Assembly: GCA_002328585.1 (NCBI GenBank)
Contig: DCUV01000023.1
Span: forward strand, 1-52,838
From: Spirochaetia bacterium UBA2205
GTDB lineage: Bacteria; Spirochaetota; UBA4802; UB4802
Direction of reading: 5' to 3'
Length of the DNA stretch: 52,838 nt
The position numbers and the translations under genes are program-made. Positions 34,260 to 43,430 of the stretch are shown piece by piece. How positions within the stretch are numbered: position 1 is the first letter of the stretch; each line of letters opens with the position of its first letter. A model generated the notes under the pieces. The model was given only the letters and a program-made list of their open reading frames with translations, had not been told where the DNA came from and made no database searches.

Positions 34260-35267
34260 ATGGGTATCAAGGTTGCCATAAACGGGTTTGGAAGGATTGG
34301 CAGAATGGTGCTTAGGGCTATATCAAACGACCCTAAATATGCTGATATTGATGTTTGCTGTATTAATGATTTAACCGATGCAGCAACACTGGCATATCTT
34401 TTTAAATATGATTCGGTTTTTGGTGTTTTTAACGGGACAGTAAGTCATAAAGAAAATGCCATCACTATTAATGGTAAAGAAATAAAAATATTGGCAGAAA
34501 AAAATCCAGGCGCACTTCCATGGAAGGCAGAAGGTATTGATGTGGTCGTTGAATCAACCGGGAAATTCAGGGATCGTGATAAGGTAATGCCGCATTTAGA
34601 CGCGGGTGCTAAAAAGGTAATTATTACTGCACCGGCTAAAGGTGAAGATATAACCGTTGTCCTTGGCGTTAACGAAGACAAATATGATACAGCAAAACAT
34701 AATATTATCTCAAATGCATCATGTACTACAAACTGTTTGGCGCCGGTTGCTAAAGTTGTTAATGATGTATTTGGTATTGAAAAAGGGCTTATGACCACGG
34801 TGCATTCATATACAAATGACCAGCGTCTATTGGACCTTCCTCATTCAGATTTCAGAAGAGCACGGGCAGCAGCTCTTTCAATGATCCCAACCACAACCGG
34901 CGCAGCAAAGGCAGTTGCTTTAGTATTGCCCGAGCTCAAAGGTAAGCTGGATGGACTGTCCATACGTGTCCCCACTCCTGATGTATCGGTGGTGGATTTT
35001 GTATGTACGGTTAAAACTCAGACAACCGCTGAGGATGTGAATAAGGCTTTGCGGGAAGCTGCAAATGGTAAGCTAAAAGGAATTTTACAGGTATGCGATG
35101 AAGAGCTGGTATCGATTGATTTCAAGGGCAATAATCATTCATCCATTGTGGATGCACCTTCAACGGCTGTTATTGGTGGCAACCTGGTTAAGATTTTAAG
35201 CTGGTACGATAATGAGTGGGGGTACTCCTGCCGTGTTGTTGATCTGATACAGTATTGTATGAAATAA
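34260..35267 (+). CDS. gap: Glyceraldehyde-3-phosphate dehydrogenase, type I
   Basis: A 335-residue glycolytic GAPDH: NAD-dependent oxidation and phosphorylation of glyceraldehyde 3-phosphate. NAD-binding start KVAINGFGRIGRMVLRA, catalytic SNASCTTNCLAPVAKV, HSYTNDQRLLDLPH and the C-terminal WYDNEWGYSCRVVDL are all intact. INDLTD at residue 33 has the NAD-selecting aspartate. A strong GAGGAGG precedes the ATG. An intrinsic terminator lies 42 bases after the stop, so it is a single-gene unit. The usual downstream partner, pgk, is absent; tpiA follows after a 418-base gap. Confidence 0.98.
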   Translation: MGIKVAINGFGRIGRMVLRAISNDPKYADIDVCCINDLTDAATLAYLFKYDSVFGVFNGTVSHKENAITINGKEIKILAEKNPGALPWKAEGIDVVVESTGKFRDRDKVMPHLDAGAKKVIITAPAKGEDITVVLGVNEDKYDTAKHNIISNASCTTNCLAPVAKVVNDVFGIEKGLMTTVHSYTNDQRLLDLPHSDFRRARAAALSMIPTTTGAAKAVALVLPELKGKLDGLSIRVPTPDVSVVDFVCTVKTQTTAEDVNKALREAANGKLKGILQVCDEELVSIDFKGNNHSSIVDAPSTAVIGGNLVKILSWYDNEWGYSCRVVDLIQYCMK

Positions 35268-35281
35268 AGTATAACTATGAT

Positions 35282-35309
35282 AGATAGTTACTATGAGATA
35301 GTTACTATA
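35282..35309. repeat. 14-base tandem duplication, AGATAGTTACTAT(G/A)
   Basis: AGATAGTTACTATG is followed directly by AGATAGTTACTATA. Each unit contains the odd palindrome ATAGT-T-ACTAT, and GATAGTTACT is shared with the flank of some GCGATAGT copies (14481, 5753). It sits between the gap stop and its terminator, so it may be related to that motif or be a duplication. Confidence 0.6.
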
Positions 35310-35341
35310 AAAAGGCTGTCGGCGATGGCAGCCTTTTTTTA
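35310..35341 (+). terminator. Intrinsic terminator after gap
   Basis: A 10-base-pair stem, AAAGGCTGTC with GGCAGCCTTT (one G-T pair), loop GGCGAT, followed by a run of T. Confidence 0.88.
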
Positions 35342-35685
35342 TAATAAGCCACCCCACTTCTCTCTCCCTCTCATATAAAAAAATATGCAATAAATAAAAA
35401 GACGTATGGAACGTTATGGTATCACATTGTGATATTGTCATGTAGTATTATGTTACCCCGACGGGATTTTATTCCAATTGAAAAACATACCATAGAATAC
35501 TGCTGTCTTTGACAAAGTAAAAAACAATGGCAATGGAGGCAGTATGCTGAAGTGCCCTATGATTTGTGTGAGTGCATGGACATGCTGATGGTAGCGATAA
35601 AATGCTTGCATAATTTTTATTGCGGTGTAATTTGCGATAATACTACTTATGATAGTTATTACAATAATAAATAACAGGTGATGCT
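35342..35685. other. Non-coding gap between gap terminator and tpiA
   Basis: A+T-rich sequence of 344 bases with no open frame I can support. It must hold the tpiA promoter, but no consensus pair is clear. GCGATAAT and GATAGTTATT near 35635-35655 are loose relatives of the octamer. No trace of pgk is visible. Confidence 0.5.
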
Positions 35686-36453
35686 ATGAATAAGCAACAG
35701 GTACGAAAACAGATATTTGCTGGTAACTGGAAGATGTACACTACAAAACGTGAGGCGGTTGAGCTTGCCATAGGTATTGCCAGCGGTATGAATATCATAG
35801 ATCGTGAGGTTGTGCTTTTCCCTCCGTCGGTATATGCAACCTGCGTTGTTGATGCATGCGAAGGTACTCCGGTAAAAGTTGGCTTACAAAATATGTTTTA
35901 TGAAAAGGAAGGAGCCTATACCGGGGAGCTATCGCCCCGTATGCTTAAAGATGTGGGGGCTGGCTATGTGCTTGTTGGACATTCCGAGCGTCGGCATATA
36001 TTTGGTGAAACCGACGAACTAATACACAAAAAGGTTATTTCGGCGATAGCTTTTGATATCATTCCCGTGCTGTGCGTTGGCGAGCTTCTGGAGGAGCGAG
36101 AATTGGGGAAATCGGAATCAACGGTTGAAAGCCAGCTAATAAAAGCATTTGCTGAAATTGGTGAACAGGGCGCACGTAAAGCGGTGATTGCTTACGAGCC
36201 TGTTTGGGCGATTGGCACCGGAAAGGTAGCAACGCCAGAAATTGCCGAATCGATGCATACTTTTATCAGAAATACCTTAAAAAAGCTGTATAATGATAGT
36301 GTTGCTATGACTATCCCGGTGCTCTATGGAGGGTCGGTAAAGCCTGATAATATTGCTGGCTTATATGCGATGCCCAATATTGATGGTGTACTGGTAGGTG
36401 GTGCAAGCCTTACAGTGCAATCTTTTCTTGACATAATTAATGTTACATTATAA
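35686..36453 (+). CDS. tpiA: Triosephosphate isomerase
   Basis: A 255-residue TIM barrel interconverting dihydroxyacetone phosphate and glyceraldehyde 3-phosphate. FAGNWKMYTT carries the active-site Asn and Lys, VLVGHSERR the catalytic His, AYEPVWAIGTGKVATPE the catalytic Glu and mobile loop, and VLYGGSVKPDN the phosphate-binding end. AGGTG precedes the ATG. secG follows after 53 bases, the common tpiA-secG arrangement. Two octamer variants (35928, 36043) lie inside; the first encodes ELSP. Confidence 0.98.
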   Translation: MNKQQVRKQIFAGNWKMYTTKREAVELAIGIASGMNIIDREVVLFPPSVYATCVVDACEGTPVKVGLQNMFYEKEGAYTGELSPRMLKDVGAGYVLVGHSERRHIFGETDELIHKKVISAIAFDIIPVLCVGELLEERELGKSESTVESQLIKAFAEIGEQGARKAVIAYEPVWAIGTGKVATPEIAESMHTFIRNTLKKLYNDSVAMTIPVLYGGSVKPDNIAGLYAMPNIDGVLVGGASLTVQSFLDIINVTL

Positions 36454-36506
36454 ATAGACCAAAACTATATTGCATTGTAGAAAAATCTGAATATTAAAGG
36501 TGTATT

Positions 36507-36848
36507 ATGAGTATATTAATATCAATAGGGACGGTGCTTTTTGTTGTACTGTCAATACTTCTTATCATTATTATATTGTTGCAATCTGATAAAAGTGCTG
36601 GCATGGGAATATTGGGGGGTTCCAGCAATACTGCATTTGGTTCGTCCACTGCTGACATTATAACCAAAATTACCACGGTGATGGTTGCACTCTTTATGCT
36701 TGGTTCACTGGGACTATCAATATTTGAGTCTTATAAATCAAGTTCGCTTGAAAAAGATTTGTTACAGCAGGAGAAAACAGGTGGTGTGATAGAACAAAAA
36801 ACCGAAGCACCCCGGCAAGGGCAACCTGTACAGCCGCAGGCAAAATAA
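36507..36848 (+). CDS. secG: Preprotein translocase subunit SecG
   Basis: A 113-residue inner-membrane protein of the SecYEG channel. Two membrane segments flank the SecG signature: LFVVLSILLIIIILLQSDK then GMGILGGSSNTAFGSSTAD, followed by KITTVMVALFMLGSLGLSIF. The C-terminal tail is polar and rich in Q and P. AGGTG precedes the ATG. It follows tpiA and precedes a ferredoxin gene. Confidence 0.93.
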   Translation: MSILISIGTVLFVVLSILLIIIILLQSDKSAGMGILGGSSNTAFGSSTADIITKITTVMVALFMLGSLGLSIFESYKSSSLEKDLLQQEKTGGVIEQKTEAPRQGQPVQPQAK

Positions 36849-36926
36849 ATTGAAACATTAAGCGTGCAATTATAGTAACATATAGTAATATGAAGTAAAC
36901 AATATTATTTCCGTATGGAGGAGGTT

Positions 36927-37118
36927 ATGGCAAAAGAAGTGTATGTGGATCAAAACGAATGTACGGGATGTGAGCTTTGCGTTGATACGCTTCCAGAGGT
37001 TTTTGAAATGACTGGTGATGGTGTGAGCACCGTTAAAAACTCAAAAGGTGCATCTGAGGATAAAATTCAGGAAGTTATTGATAGCTGTCCTGCAGAATGC
37101 ATTCACTGGAAGGACTAA
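36927..37118 (+). CDS. 4Fe-4S ferredoxin
   Basis: A 63-residue single-cluster ferredoxin. CTGCELC near residue 13 supplies a CxxCxxC set and DSCPAECIHW near the C terminus supplies the final cysteine (C-P); a spare cysteine is in AEC. I start it at ATG 36927, which follows GGAGGAGG at a good distance, rather than the upstream ATG at 36915 inside that site. It carries electrons for cytoplasmic redox enzymes; no partner is adjacent. It is followed by an intrinsic terminator. Confidence 0.93.
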   Translation: MAKEVYVDQNECTGCELCVDTLPEVFEMTGDGVSTVKNSKGASEDKIQEVIDSCPAECIHWKD

Positions 37119-37151
37119 CACCCATAGTCAATGAAGAAGTTTATTTGAGGT

Positions 37152-37178
37152 AAGGCATATTGACTCAATATGCCTTTT
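37152..37178 (+). terminator. Intrinsic terminator after the ferredoxin gene
   Basis: An 11-base-pair stem, AAGGCATATTG with CAATATGCCTT, loop ACT, then a short T run. Confidence 0.85.
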
Positions 37179-37234
37179 GTTATGTACTATGATATAAAAC
37201 TGTGATATAAAAATGTATTAAGGAGTTGTGATAC

Positions 37235-38386
37235 ATGGGAAAAGACTATTTATTTACTTCTGAATCAGTTTCAGAAGGACATCCTGATAAGGTTGCCGAC
37301 CAGATATCCGATGCAATTTTAGATGCACACATACAGGGTGATCCATATTCTCGTGTTGCGTGTGAAACGCTTGTAACCACAAACCGGGTTATCATTTCCG
37401 GCGAAATTACATCGACTGTGACTGTTGATTATGAAGCTGTTGCCCGTAAGGTAATTGCCAGCATTGGATATACTTCACCTGAGATTGGTTTTGATGCAAA
37501 AGCATGCAATGTAGAAGTATATATACATCCTCAATCACCCGATATTTCACAGGGTGTTACCGAAGGACAGGGGCTTTTCAAAGAGCAGGGTGCTGGCGAC
37601 CAGGGGATGATGTTTGGCTATGCAGTAGCTGAAACCGATGAGCTTATGCCCATGCCTATTTTATATGCACACAGGCTGGTAAAACGCCTTGCAGATATCA
37701 GAAAAAAAGGTGAGATAAATTTTTTACGCCCTGACGGCAAATCTCAGGTAACCGTTGAATATCAAAATGACAAACCAAAACGTATAAGCACTATCATTGT
37801 TTCTACACAGCATGATGCTGCTGTTACGCTGCCAACACTTGAAGAGATGGTGCGTGAGCTTGTTATTAAAAATGTTATACCTTCGAACCTCTGGGATAAA
37901 AACACAAAAATTTATGTCAACCCAACGGGGCGTTTTGAGATTGGCGGTCCCCATGGTGATACCGGATTAACCGGCAGGAAGATTATTGTCGATAGTTACG
38001 GTGGAATGGGCAGACATGGTGGCGGAGCATTTTCAGGCAAGGATCCGTCAAAGGTTGACCGCTCTGCCGCCTATATGGGACGCTGCATTGCAAAAACTAT
38101 TGTTGCAGCAGGGCTTGCATCGCGATGTGAACTTCAGGTGGCATATGCCATAGGGGTTGCTGATCCTGTTTCTGTTATGGTTGATACCTTTGGTACAAAC
38201 AACATACCAGAAGAAACAATTGAAAAACGCATACAACATGTCTTCAATTTAAAACCAAAATCAATCATACAAACGCTTGATCTGTTAAAACCAAAGTATA
38301 CAATAACTGCAGCGTACGGACATTTTGGGCGCAATGAACCTGGTTTTACATGGGAACAAACTGATAAAGCCCAGGAATTGCGATGA
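37235..38386 (+). CDS. metK: S-adenosylmethionine synthetase
   Basis: A 383-residue methionine adenosyltransferase making S-adenosylmethionine from methionine and ATP. SEGHPDKVADQISDAILDA, GAGDQGMMFGYA, GGPHGDTGLTGRKIIVDSYGG and the P-loop-like GAFSGKDPSKVDRSAAY are intact, as is the C-terminal AYGHFGR. AAGGAG precedes the ATG. I looked in the 116-base leader for a SAM riboswitch and saw none. It is followed by a strong terminator, so it is probably monocistronic. Confidence 0.98.
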   Translation: MGKDYLFTSESVSEGHPDKVADQISDAILDAHIQGDPYSRVACETLVTTNRVIISGEITSTVTVDYEAVARKVIASIGYTSPEIGFDAKACNVEVYIHPQSPDISQGVTEGQGLFKEQGAGDQGMMFGYAVAETDELMPMPILYAHRLVKRLADIRKKGEINFLRPDGKSQVTVEYQNDKPKRISTIIVSTQHDAAVTLPTLEEMVRELVIKNVIPSNLWDKNTKIYVNPTGRFEIGGPHGDTGLTGRKIIVDSYGGMGRHGGGAFSGKDPSKVDRSAAYMGRCIAKTIVAAGLASRCELQVAYAIGVADPVSVMVDTFGTNNIPEETIEKRIQHVFNLKPKSIIQTLDLLKPKYTITAAYGHFGRNEPGFTWEQTDKAQELR

Positions 38387-38418
38387 TACAATCTGTTTCT
38401 ATAAAAAGATGATACAAC

Positions 38419-38445
38419 AAAAGCGTGGATTTCCACGCTTTTTTT
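38419..38445 (+). terminator. Intrinsic terminator after metK
   Basis: AAAAGCGTGGA, loop TT, TCCACGCTTTT, then T run: an 11-base-pair perfect stem, one of the strongest in the window. Confidence 0.92.
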
Positions 38446-38575
38446 ATTGAGACTTGAAACATTGACATGGTATGATTTTATTGTGATAACAGCTATTTTT
38501 TTTCAGCAAGCCATGAGATCGCTTATCGCTGTAAAAAAGAGGGGATTGCATGTTCTATTGTCTAAAATGTATTGA

Positions 38576-38604
38576 TTGACATTTTCATAGTATTACTATA
38601 TAAT
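38576..38604 (+). promoter_or_regulatory. Consensus sigma-70 promoter for the acylase gene
   Basis: TTGACA (38576-38581), a 17-base spacer, and TATAAT (38599-38604): both hexamers are perfect. Transcription would start near 38611, which excludes the ATG at 38612 as a practical start and supports ATG 38639. Confidence 0.85.
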
Positions 38605-38638
38605 ATTATAGATGCAGATGAAACAATGGGGGTTCGCA

Positions 38639-40975
38639 ATGAAAAAGATAATCATTATACTGCTAATTATTGTATTGATTCTTGTTATGGGTATCTATCT
38701 ATTTTTGAGAACAGGTTTGCCGGATTACAGCTCAAGCTTCAAAGTGCCCGGGCTTGCTTCTCCGGTAACTATCGAGCGTAACAAATTTGCTGTACCAACC
38801 ATTACAGCACAAAACATGGATGATCTGTACTTCGCGTGGGGTTATGTCAATGCGCAGGACAGGCTTTTTCAGATGGAATTCACAAAACGTGTTGGACAGG
38901 GGCGCATCAGCGAATTTGCTGGTGAAGAAGCTTTGAGCAAAGATTACTTTTTGCGGGCTGTGGGATTTTATGAAAGGGCAAAGGCATATACCAAAAAACT
39001 ATCACCCTATTATAAAAGATTGTGTCAGCGCTATGCCGATGGAGTTAACTATTATATTGAAACAAAAGGCAGAAATGCTTACATGCTTCTACTGGGAATG
39101 AAAAAGGAAAAGTGGGAAATAGCAGACTCAGTGCTGGTTGGCATGATGCTCAACTGGAGTCTGGCATATAATATGAAGTATGAACTGTTGTACCACAAAA
39201 TTGTTCAGAAAATAGGGAAAGATAAAGCTTCATTACTTTTGAATTTTGTACCACCTGATACGCCAACAGTTATTGGCGATAGTTCTGGAAGGTGGCTGGA
39301 TGATGAACATTTTAGCTCTTTGCTCAAAGAGTTTGATTGGCTTTTTGGCTGCCGCTCTGCTTCTAATAACTGGGCGGTGGCTCCACAACTGACATCGCAC
39401 GGGAAAGCAATACTGTGCAGCGATATGCAGGTTCACCAGTCAAAACTGCCCAACGATTTTTATCTTATCCATGTTAAAGCTGGCGATTTTGAAGTTGCGG
39501 GTGCTCAGGTGACGGGCTTGCCGTTTATTGCTTCAGGGTTCAACAAGCATTGTGCATGGGGGCTTACCAATCAGGGTGCCGATATGGTTGACCTTTTTAA
39601 AGAAAGGATTGATTGGAAAGCAAAACGTTATCATTACAATGGGAAATGGCTGCCATTAAAAAATAGAAAAGAGGTGTTTGCTATAAAAGGGAAGCAACCA
39701 ATTGCAAAAACCATGTATTATGCAGGGAAGAAACCTGTGTTAAATGAAGTATTTAAAGATCTGGATTTTGATGTAAGCCTTGATTGGACTGGCTTTGATG
39801 CAATTGCATTAGAGGGTTTTTTTATGATAAATGCAGCTAAAAATTTTGATGAATTTATGGAAGGCGCAAAACAGATCAGGATGTCGCCTCAGAATCTGGT
39901 TTATGCTGATGATAAGGGAAATATTGCATTCAGGGTCATTGGCTCACTGCCGGTGCGGAAAAAGGGTACTGGCAATTTTATCCAGGATGGAGAAAAGATA
40001 TACAGCAACTGGAATGGCAATATACCTGATGATAAGTATCCCATGTTGAAAAATCCTGAACGAGGGTACATTGCCACTGCAAATAATCTCAATGCTGCTG
40101 ACTATCCTTATGAGTTGAACGGTACTTATGCGCCCGGCTATCGCTATGAAAATATTGCGATGATGCTGCGAAATAAGAAGGATCTTGATGTTAATTATAT
40201 GAAAAAAATGCAGACCGATACTCATACGGTGCTTGCAAAAAAGGTTAAAGCAATACTGAAAAAGTTTATACATCGTGATGCACTTGATGCATACATGCAA
40301 AAGGCATTTGATAGGGTAATTGGATGGGATGCTGATAGTTCTAAAGATTCTATTGGCGCCTCTGTTTACAATACATTTTATGTGCGATTTGCGTATCAAA
40401 CTCTGGTTGATGAGTTAGGTGATACGGTTGCCGAGGAGTATGTAAGCGAGCGATACATCAGCATGGAACGCTTTTTTGAGATGGTTGAAAAGGATAGTAT
40501 GTTTTTTGATGATGTGCGGACAAACGAAAATGAAACCGTTGCAGATATAGCGCAACGGGCATTTCAAGAAACATGCCAGCTGCTGTGTGATTATTTTGGT
40601 ACAGATAATGTTGAAAAATGGCAATGGGGAAAAATTCATAGCATAAAATTTGATCATATACTTGGGATGTCAGCACTTTTAAAGCCCCTTGTCAATTATG
40701 GTCCGTTCCCTTTTGAAGGTGATGGCGAAACAAATAACCGTGCAAAATTTCTTGAGGTTGCTCCCCCGTTTATTGCTGATCTGGCTTCAGCTCCCCGTAT
40801 TATTGTAAAGTTTACTCCACAACCTGAAGCATCCATGATGCTCATTACAGGGGAAAATGAACACTTTTTAAGTAAGCATAATACTGATATGGTTGATGCA
40901 TGGCTTGATCATGTATATTTTGAACTGGGTAAGGAAGAGGTGTCCTATTCTATGAAATTGATCCCTGAGAAATAA
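38639..40975 (+). CDS. Penicillin-acylase-family N-terminal-nucleophile hydrolase
   Basis: About 778 residues with an N-terminal membrane anchor or signal (KKIIIILLIIVLILVMGIYLFL), then an acylase alpha chain (VPTITAQNMDDLYFAWGYVNAQDRLFQMEFTKR) and a beta chain from the autoproteolytic SNNWAV at about Ser242. The usual pre-cleavage Gly is replaced by Ala (ASNNW). Precursors are cut to expose the Ser nucleophile, and the enzymes hydrolyse amides such as beta-lactams or acyl-homoserine lactones. Probable location: periplasm. I start at ATG 38639, behind GGGGG and a consensus promoter; the ATG at 38612 would lie at the mRNA end. Octamer copies lie at 39276 and, as a variant, at 40137. Confidence 0.88.
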   Translation: MKKIIIILLIIVLILVMGIYLFLRTGLPDYSSSFKVPGLASPVTIERNKFAVPTITAQNMDDLYFAWGYVNAQDRLFQMEFTKRVGQGRISEFAGEEALSKDYFLRAVGFYERAKAYTKKLSPYYKRLCQRYADGVNYYIETKGRNAYMLLLGMKKEKWEIADSVLVGMMLNWSLAYNMKYELLYHKIVQKIGKDKASLLLNFVPPDTPTVIGDSSGRWLDDEHFSSLLKEFDWLFGCRSASNNWAVAPQLTSHGKAILCSDMQVHQSKLPNDFYLIHVKAGDFEVAGAQVTGLPFIASGFNKHCAWGLTNQGADMVDLFKERIDWKAKRYHYNGKWLPLKNRKEVFAIKGKQPIAKTMYYAGKKPVLNEVFKDLDFDVSLDWTGFDAIALEGFFMINAAKNFDEFMEGAKQIRMSPQNLVYADDKGNIAFRVIGSLPVRKKGTGNFIQDGEKIYSNWNGNIPDDKYPMLKNPERGYIATANNLNAADYPYELNGTYAPGYRYENIAMMLRNKKDLDVNYMKKMQTDTHTVLAKKVKAILKKFIHRDALDAYMQKAFDRVIGWDADSSKDSIGASVYNTFYVRFAYQTLVDELGDTVAEEYVSERYISMERFFEMVEKDSMFFDDVRTNENETVADIAQRAFQETCQLLCDYFGTDNVEKWQWGKIHSIKFDHILGMSALLKPLVNYGPFPFEGDGETNNRAKFLEVAPPFIADLASAPRIIVKFTPQPEASMMLITGENEHFLSKHNTDMVDAWLDHVYFELGKEEVSYSMKLIPEK

Positions 40976-41266
40976 CCCATTGAAGTGCATATAGTGCTTG
41001 TGGCAGCAAAATAGCTTATTGATAGTTATTGTGTGAAGGGATGGTGATGTTAATCCCAATAGAGCTAGTGAAGCATTACTATAAAGTTTCAATGGAAAAT
41101 GCATGGTTATTACAATAAAATTATTGATGAAATAGGTGTACGTATTAAAACTTATTCATATTTGTATTGACTTAAAATATCCCTATATAAATAATCAACC
41201 TTCATTACATTCCATTTTTATGATATTATTCATCCTTAATGAATTACATATACAGTATGGGGTTGC

Positions 41267-42712
41267 ATGGGAAATATAAATAATAGCAAAAGGTGCCTTT
41301 ATATATTTATAGCACTTATACTACAGAGTGTGGTGTTTGTTTCTTTTCTATTTGCTCAGGATGGTGCTCGGAATGATGCCCAGAGCTTGCACAATATGAA
41401 TATCGATATGCAGGTTGTATATGGACAATACAACGATATGCTTTCTACGGTCAACTTATCACAGCAGCAGGATAAGTTTGTTTATTTATTACAAACCTAT
41501 TTTGAAAAATCGAATGATTATGGGTATAACGACAAAACTTTTGAAAACACAAGCTACTATCAAAACCGTATAGGTTTTACCGGAGATATTAAGGCATCTG
41601 AAACGTGGAAATCTCTGTTTGATATAAATGTGTATAATGACTCGTATGGCATGGCAGACAATACTTTTTTTAGCCGTGAGGAAAAGGATAATGTTACTGT
41701 TGATTGGAAGAATATAGTAAAGCATAGCCCATCATTTGAGATGTTTTATGTCATTGGCGGAGGGCAATATTATCACAGGCTGAATGGAATTACGACCGAT
41801 GATATTGACAACAGGGTTTATCAGGGGCACGGGCAATTGGGCGGTGAATATATCTGGTCGGCTTCCAATAGATTTAAATATTCATCAACGGTGTATGCCT
41901 ATTCATATGATACGTTTCAGGATGATTTTTTTTGTAACAATGAGATAGTTGATGACTTTAATATAACTAAGGATATAGGTATTTCAATTGGTGTTAATGC
42001 AGATTTTAACAGGGACGATCATTGGCTGATTGGCCCAATAATTGGTACAAGCTACAAAGGATTTACCAATTGCAGTATTGTTTTGCAATATAGTTATTTT
42101 ATGCAGCCGTTCAAGCCTGAGGAGTTTTATCTTCAGCAAAAATTTATTACACCTATTTATAATCTGGAGCCTGCTAATGTACATAGAGGAACATTGAAGG
42201 TTGATTATAAAATGAATAACTTTTTAACCATGCAGTTAGTTTCTCAAACAGAGTACAGCAATAATTTTTATAACTATATGGCTACACCCGAAGATGTGTT
42301 AACTGTGCAGGGAATAGAAGCATGGTTAAGTTCAAATAGTGCTATACTGGTAATGAATATAATCCCTAAAATGCTGTCCCTTGATACACGATATACGTTT
42401 GCTTATTATCATGCTGATGAAAATATTACATACCGGCCGGAGCATTTGCTTAATATGACTATTACCTATAATGGAGCAAAATGGAAGATTAATCTTTCAC
42501 ACGATATTGCCAGCTCAGTATACACGTCGCCTGATGAGGATGCAAAACTTAAATCAAGGGTGGTTGGATATTTAGATTTACAAAGAAAAATGCTTGAAGG
42601 CTTTTTTGCCTATATTAGGGTGGAAAATTTATATAACAATAAGTATTACCTTCAAGAGCATTATCCTGAATCAGGGATAAAGGGACTTTTTGGTATACGC
42701 ATATTGTTGTAA
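41267..42712 (+). CDS. Outer-membrane barrel, TonB-dependent-receptor-like but without plug
   Basis: A 481-residue protein. A signal peptide (about 1-30, ending near FLFAQD) is followed by alternating aromatic and polar beta strands. The C-terminal segment FAYIRVENLYNNKYYLQEHYPESGIKGLFGIRILL is the ending of TonB-dependent receptors (NLYNNKY, YPESG, terminal aromatic or hydrophobic strand). No plug domain or TonB box is visible after the signal peptide, and the length is short for a receptor. It is followed after 49 bases by exbB and exbD, which drive TonB systems, but no TonB protein is encoded nearby. It may be a passive porin-like relative. Confidence 0.65.
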   Translation: MGNINNSKRCLYIFIALILQSVVFVSFLFAQDGARNDAQSLHNMNIDMQVVYGQYNDMLSTVNLSQQQDKFVYLLQTYFEKSNDYGYNDKTFENTSYYQNRIGFTGDIKASETWKSLFDINVYNDSYGMADNTFFSREEKDNVTVDWKNIVKHSPSFEMFYVIGGGQYYHRLNGITTDDIDNRVYQGHGQLGGEYIWSASNRFKYSSTVYAYSYDTFQDDFFCNNEIVDDFNITKDIGISIGVNADFNRDDHWLIGPIIGTSYKGFTNCSIVLQYSYFMQPFKPEEFYLQQKFITPIYNLEPANVHRGTLKVDYKMNNFLTMQLVSQTEYSNNFYNYMATPEDVLTVQGIEAWLSSNSAILVMNIIPKMLSLDTRYTFAYYHADENITYRPEHLLNMTITYNGAKWKINLSHDIASSVYTSPDEDAKLKSRVVGYLDLQRKMLEGFFAYIRVENLYNNKYYLQEHYPESGIKGLFGIRILL

Positions 42713-42761
42713 AATAAGTACTCGCATACAGTTAGAATTCCAGATGTTGTAAGGACGATAT

Positions 42762-43409
42762 ATGTACAGTGATAATTATTGGATAAGTATTTTTGATGCA
42801 ATTCCTACATGGGTAATGCTTTTACCCATTTTTATTTGTTCAATAATTGGGGCAGCAGCCATAATTGAACGAATACTTTTTTACAATAGAATAAACGCTG
42901 ACTATACAATGCTTATTAATAATGTAGCTAAAGAATACAGCAACAATATACAGCAGGCATTGCTGCAATGCAAAAAGGTGCCTGGTCCAATTAGTGAGCT
43001 TATTTACAATACTATAGCCTTTCCTGTCAGCATGAAAGAAAGGGAAAGGGTTATAACTGAAAATGTTTATCTGGCACAAAAAATAATTGAAAAGCATGTT
43101 GGGATTATTGCAACTATCGCAACAATTTCACCTATGTTTGGATTGCTTGGAACTGTCACCGGCATGATGAAATCCTTTAGCGCTTTATCCAGAGTAGGGA
43201 ATGTTGCACAGGATCTTTTAGCATACGGTATAGCCGAAGCTCTTATTACTACTGCGCTGGGGTTGCTGGTTGCAATACCAGCATGGATTTTTTATAATTA
43301 CCTGGTAAGTCGTGTTGAACGCTATGCTAAAGATTTAGAATATGTTGCTAATGCTCTTCTTGATTTCCCGGTATACACTATTGAGCCTCAAAAGAGAAAT
43401 AAAGATTGA
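42762..43409 (+). CDS. exbB: MotA/TolQ/ExbB-family proton channel protein
   Basis: A 215-residue inner-membrane protein. One N-terminal helix (TWVMLLPIFICSIIGAAAII), a large cytoplasmic loop, then IGIIATIATISPMFGLLGTVTGMMKSF and GIAEALITTALGLLVAIPAWIFYNYL, the two helices with the LGTVTGM and ALITTA signatures. It works with ExbD to energise an outer-membrane process by proton flow. AAGGA precedes the ATG; exbD begins 21 bases downstream. It could equally be TolQ; the neighbour barrel favours ExbB. One octamer copy lies at 43113. Confidence 0.87.
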   Translation: MYSDNYWISIFDAIPTWVMLLPIFICSIIGAAAIIERILFYNRINADYTMLINNVAKEYSNNIQQALLQCKKVPGPISELIYNTIAFPVSMKERERVITENVYLAQKIIEKHVGIIATIATISPMFGLLGTVTGMMKSFSALSRVGNVAQDLLAYGIAEALITTALGLLVAIPAWIFYNYLVSRVERYAKDLEYVANALLDFPVYTIEPQKRNKD

Positions 43410-43430
43410 TACACTATAATAATTACTGAT

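Noticed and set aside
37119..37234. Possible SAM riboswitch upstream of metK
   Set aside because: The leader is short, dominated by the preceding ferredoxin terminator, and has none of the expected conserved paired elements.
39944..40399. A 151-codon minus-strand frame
   Set aside because: Antisense to the penicillin-acylase gene, with a composition typical of a shadow frame.
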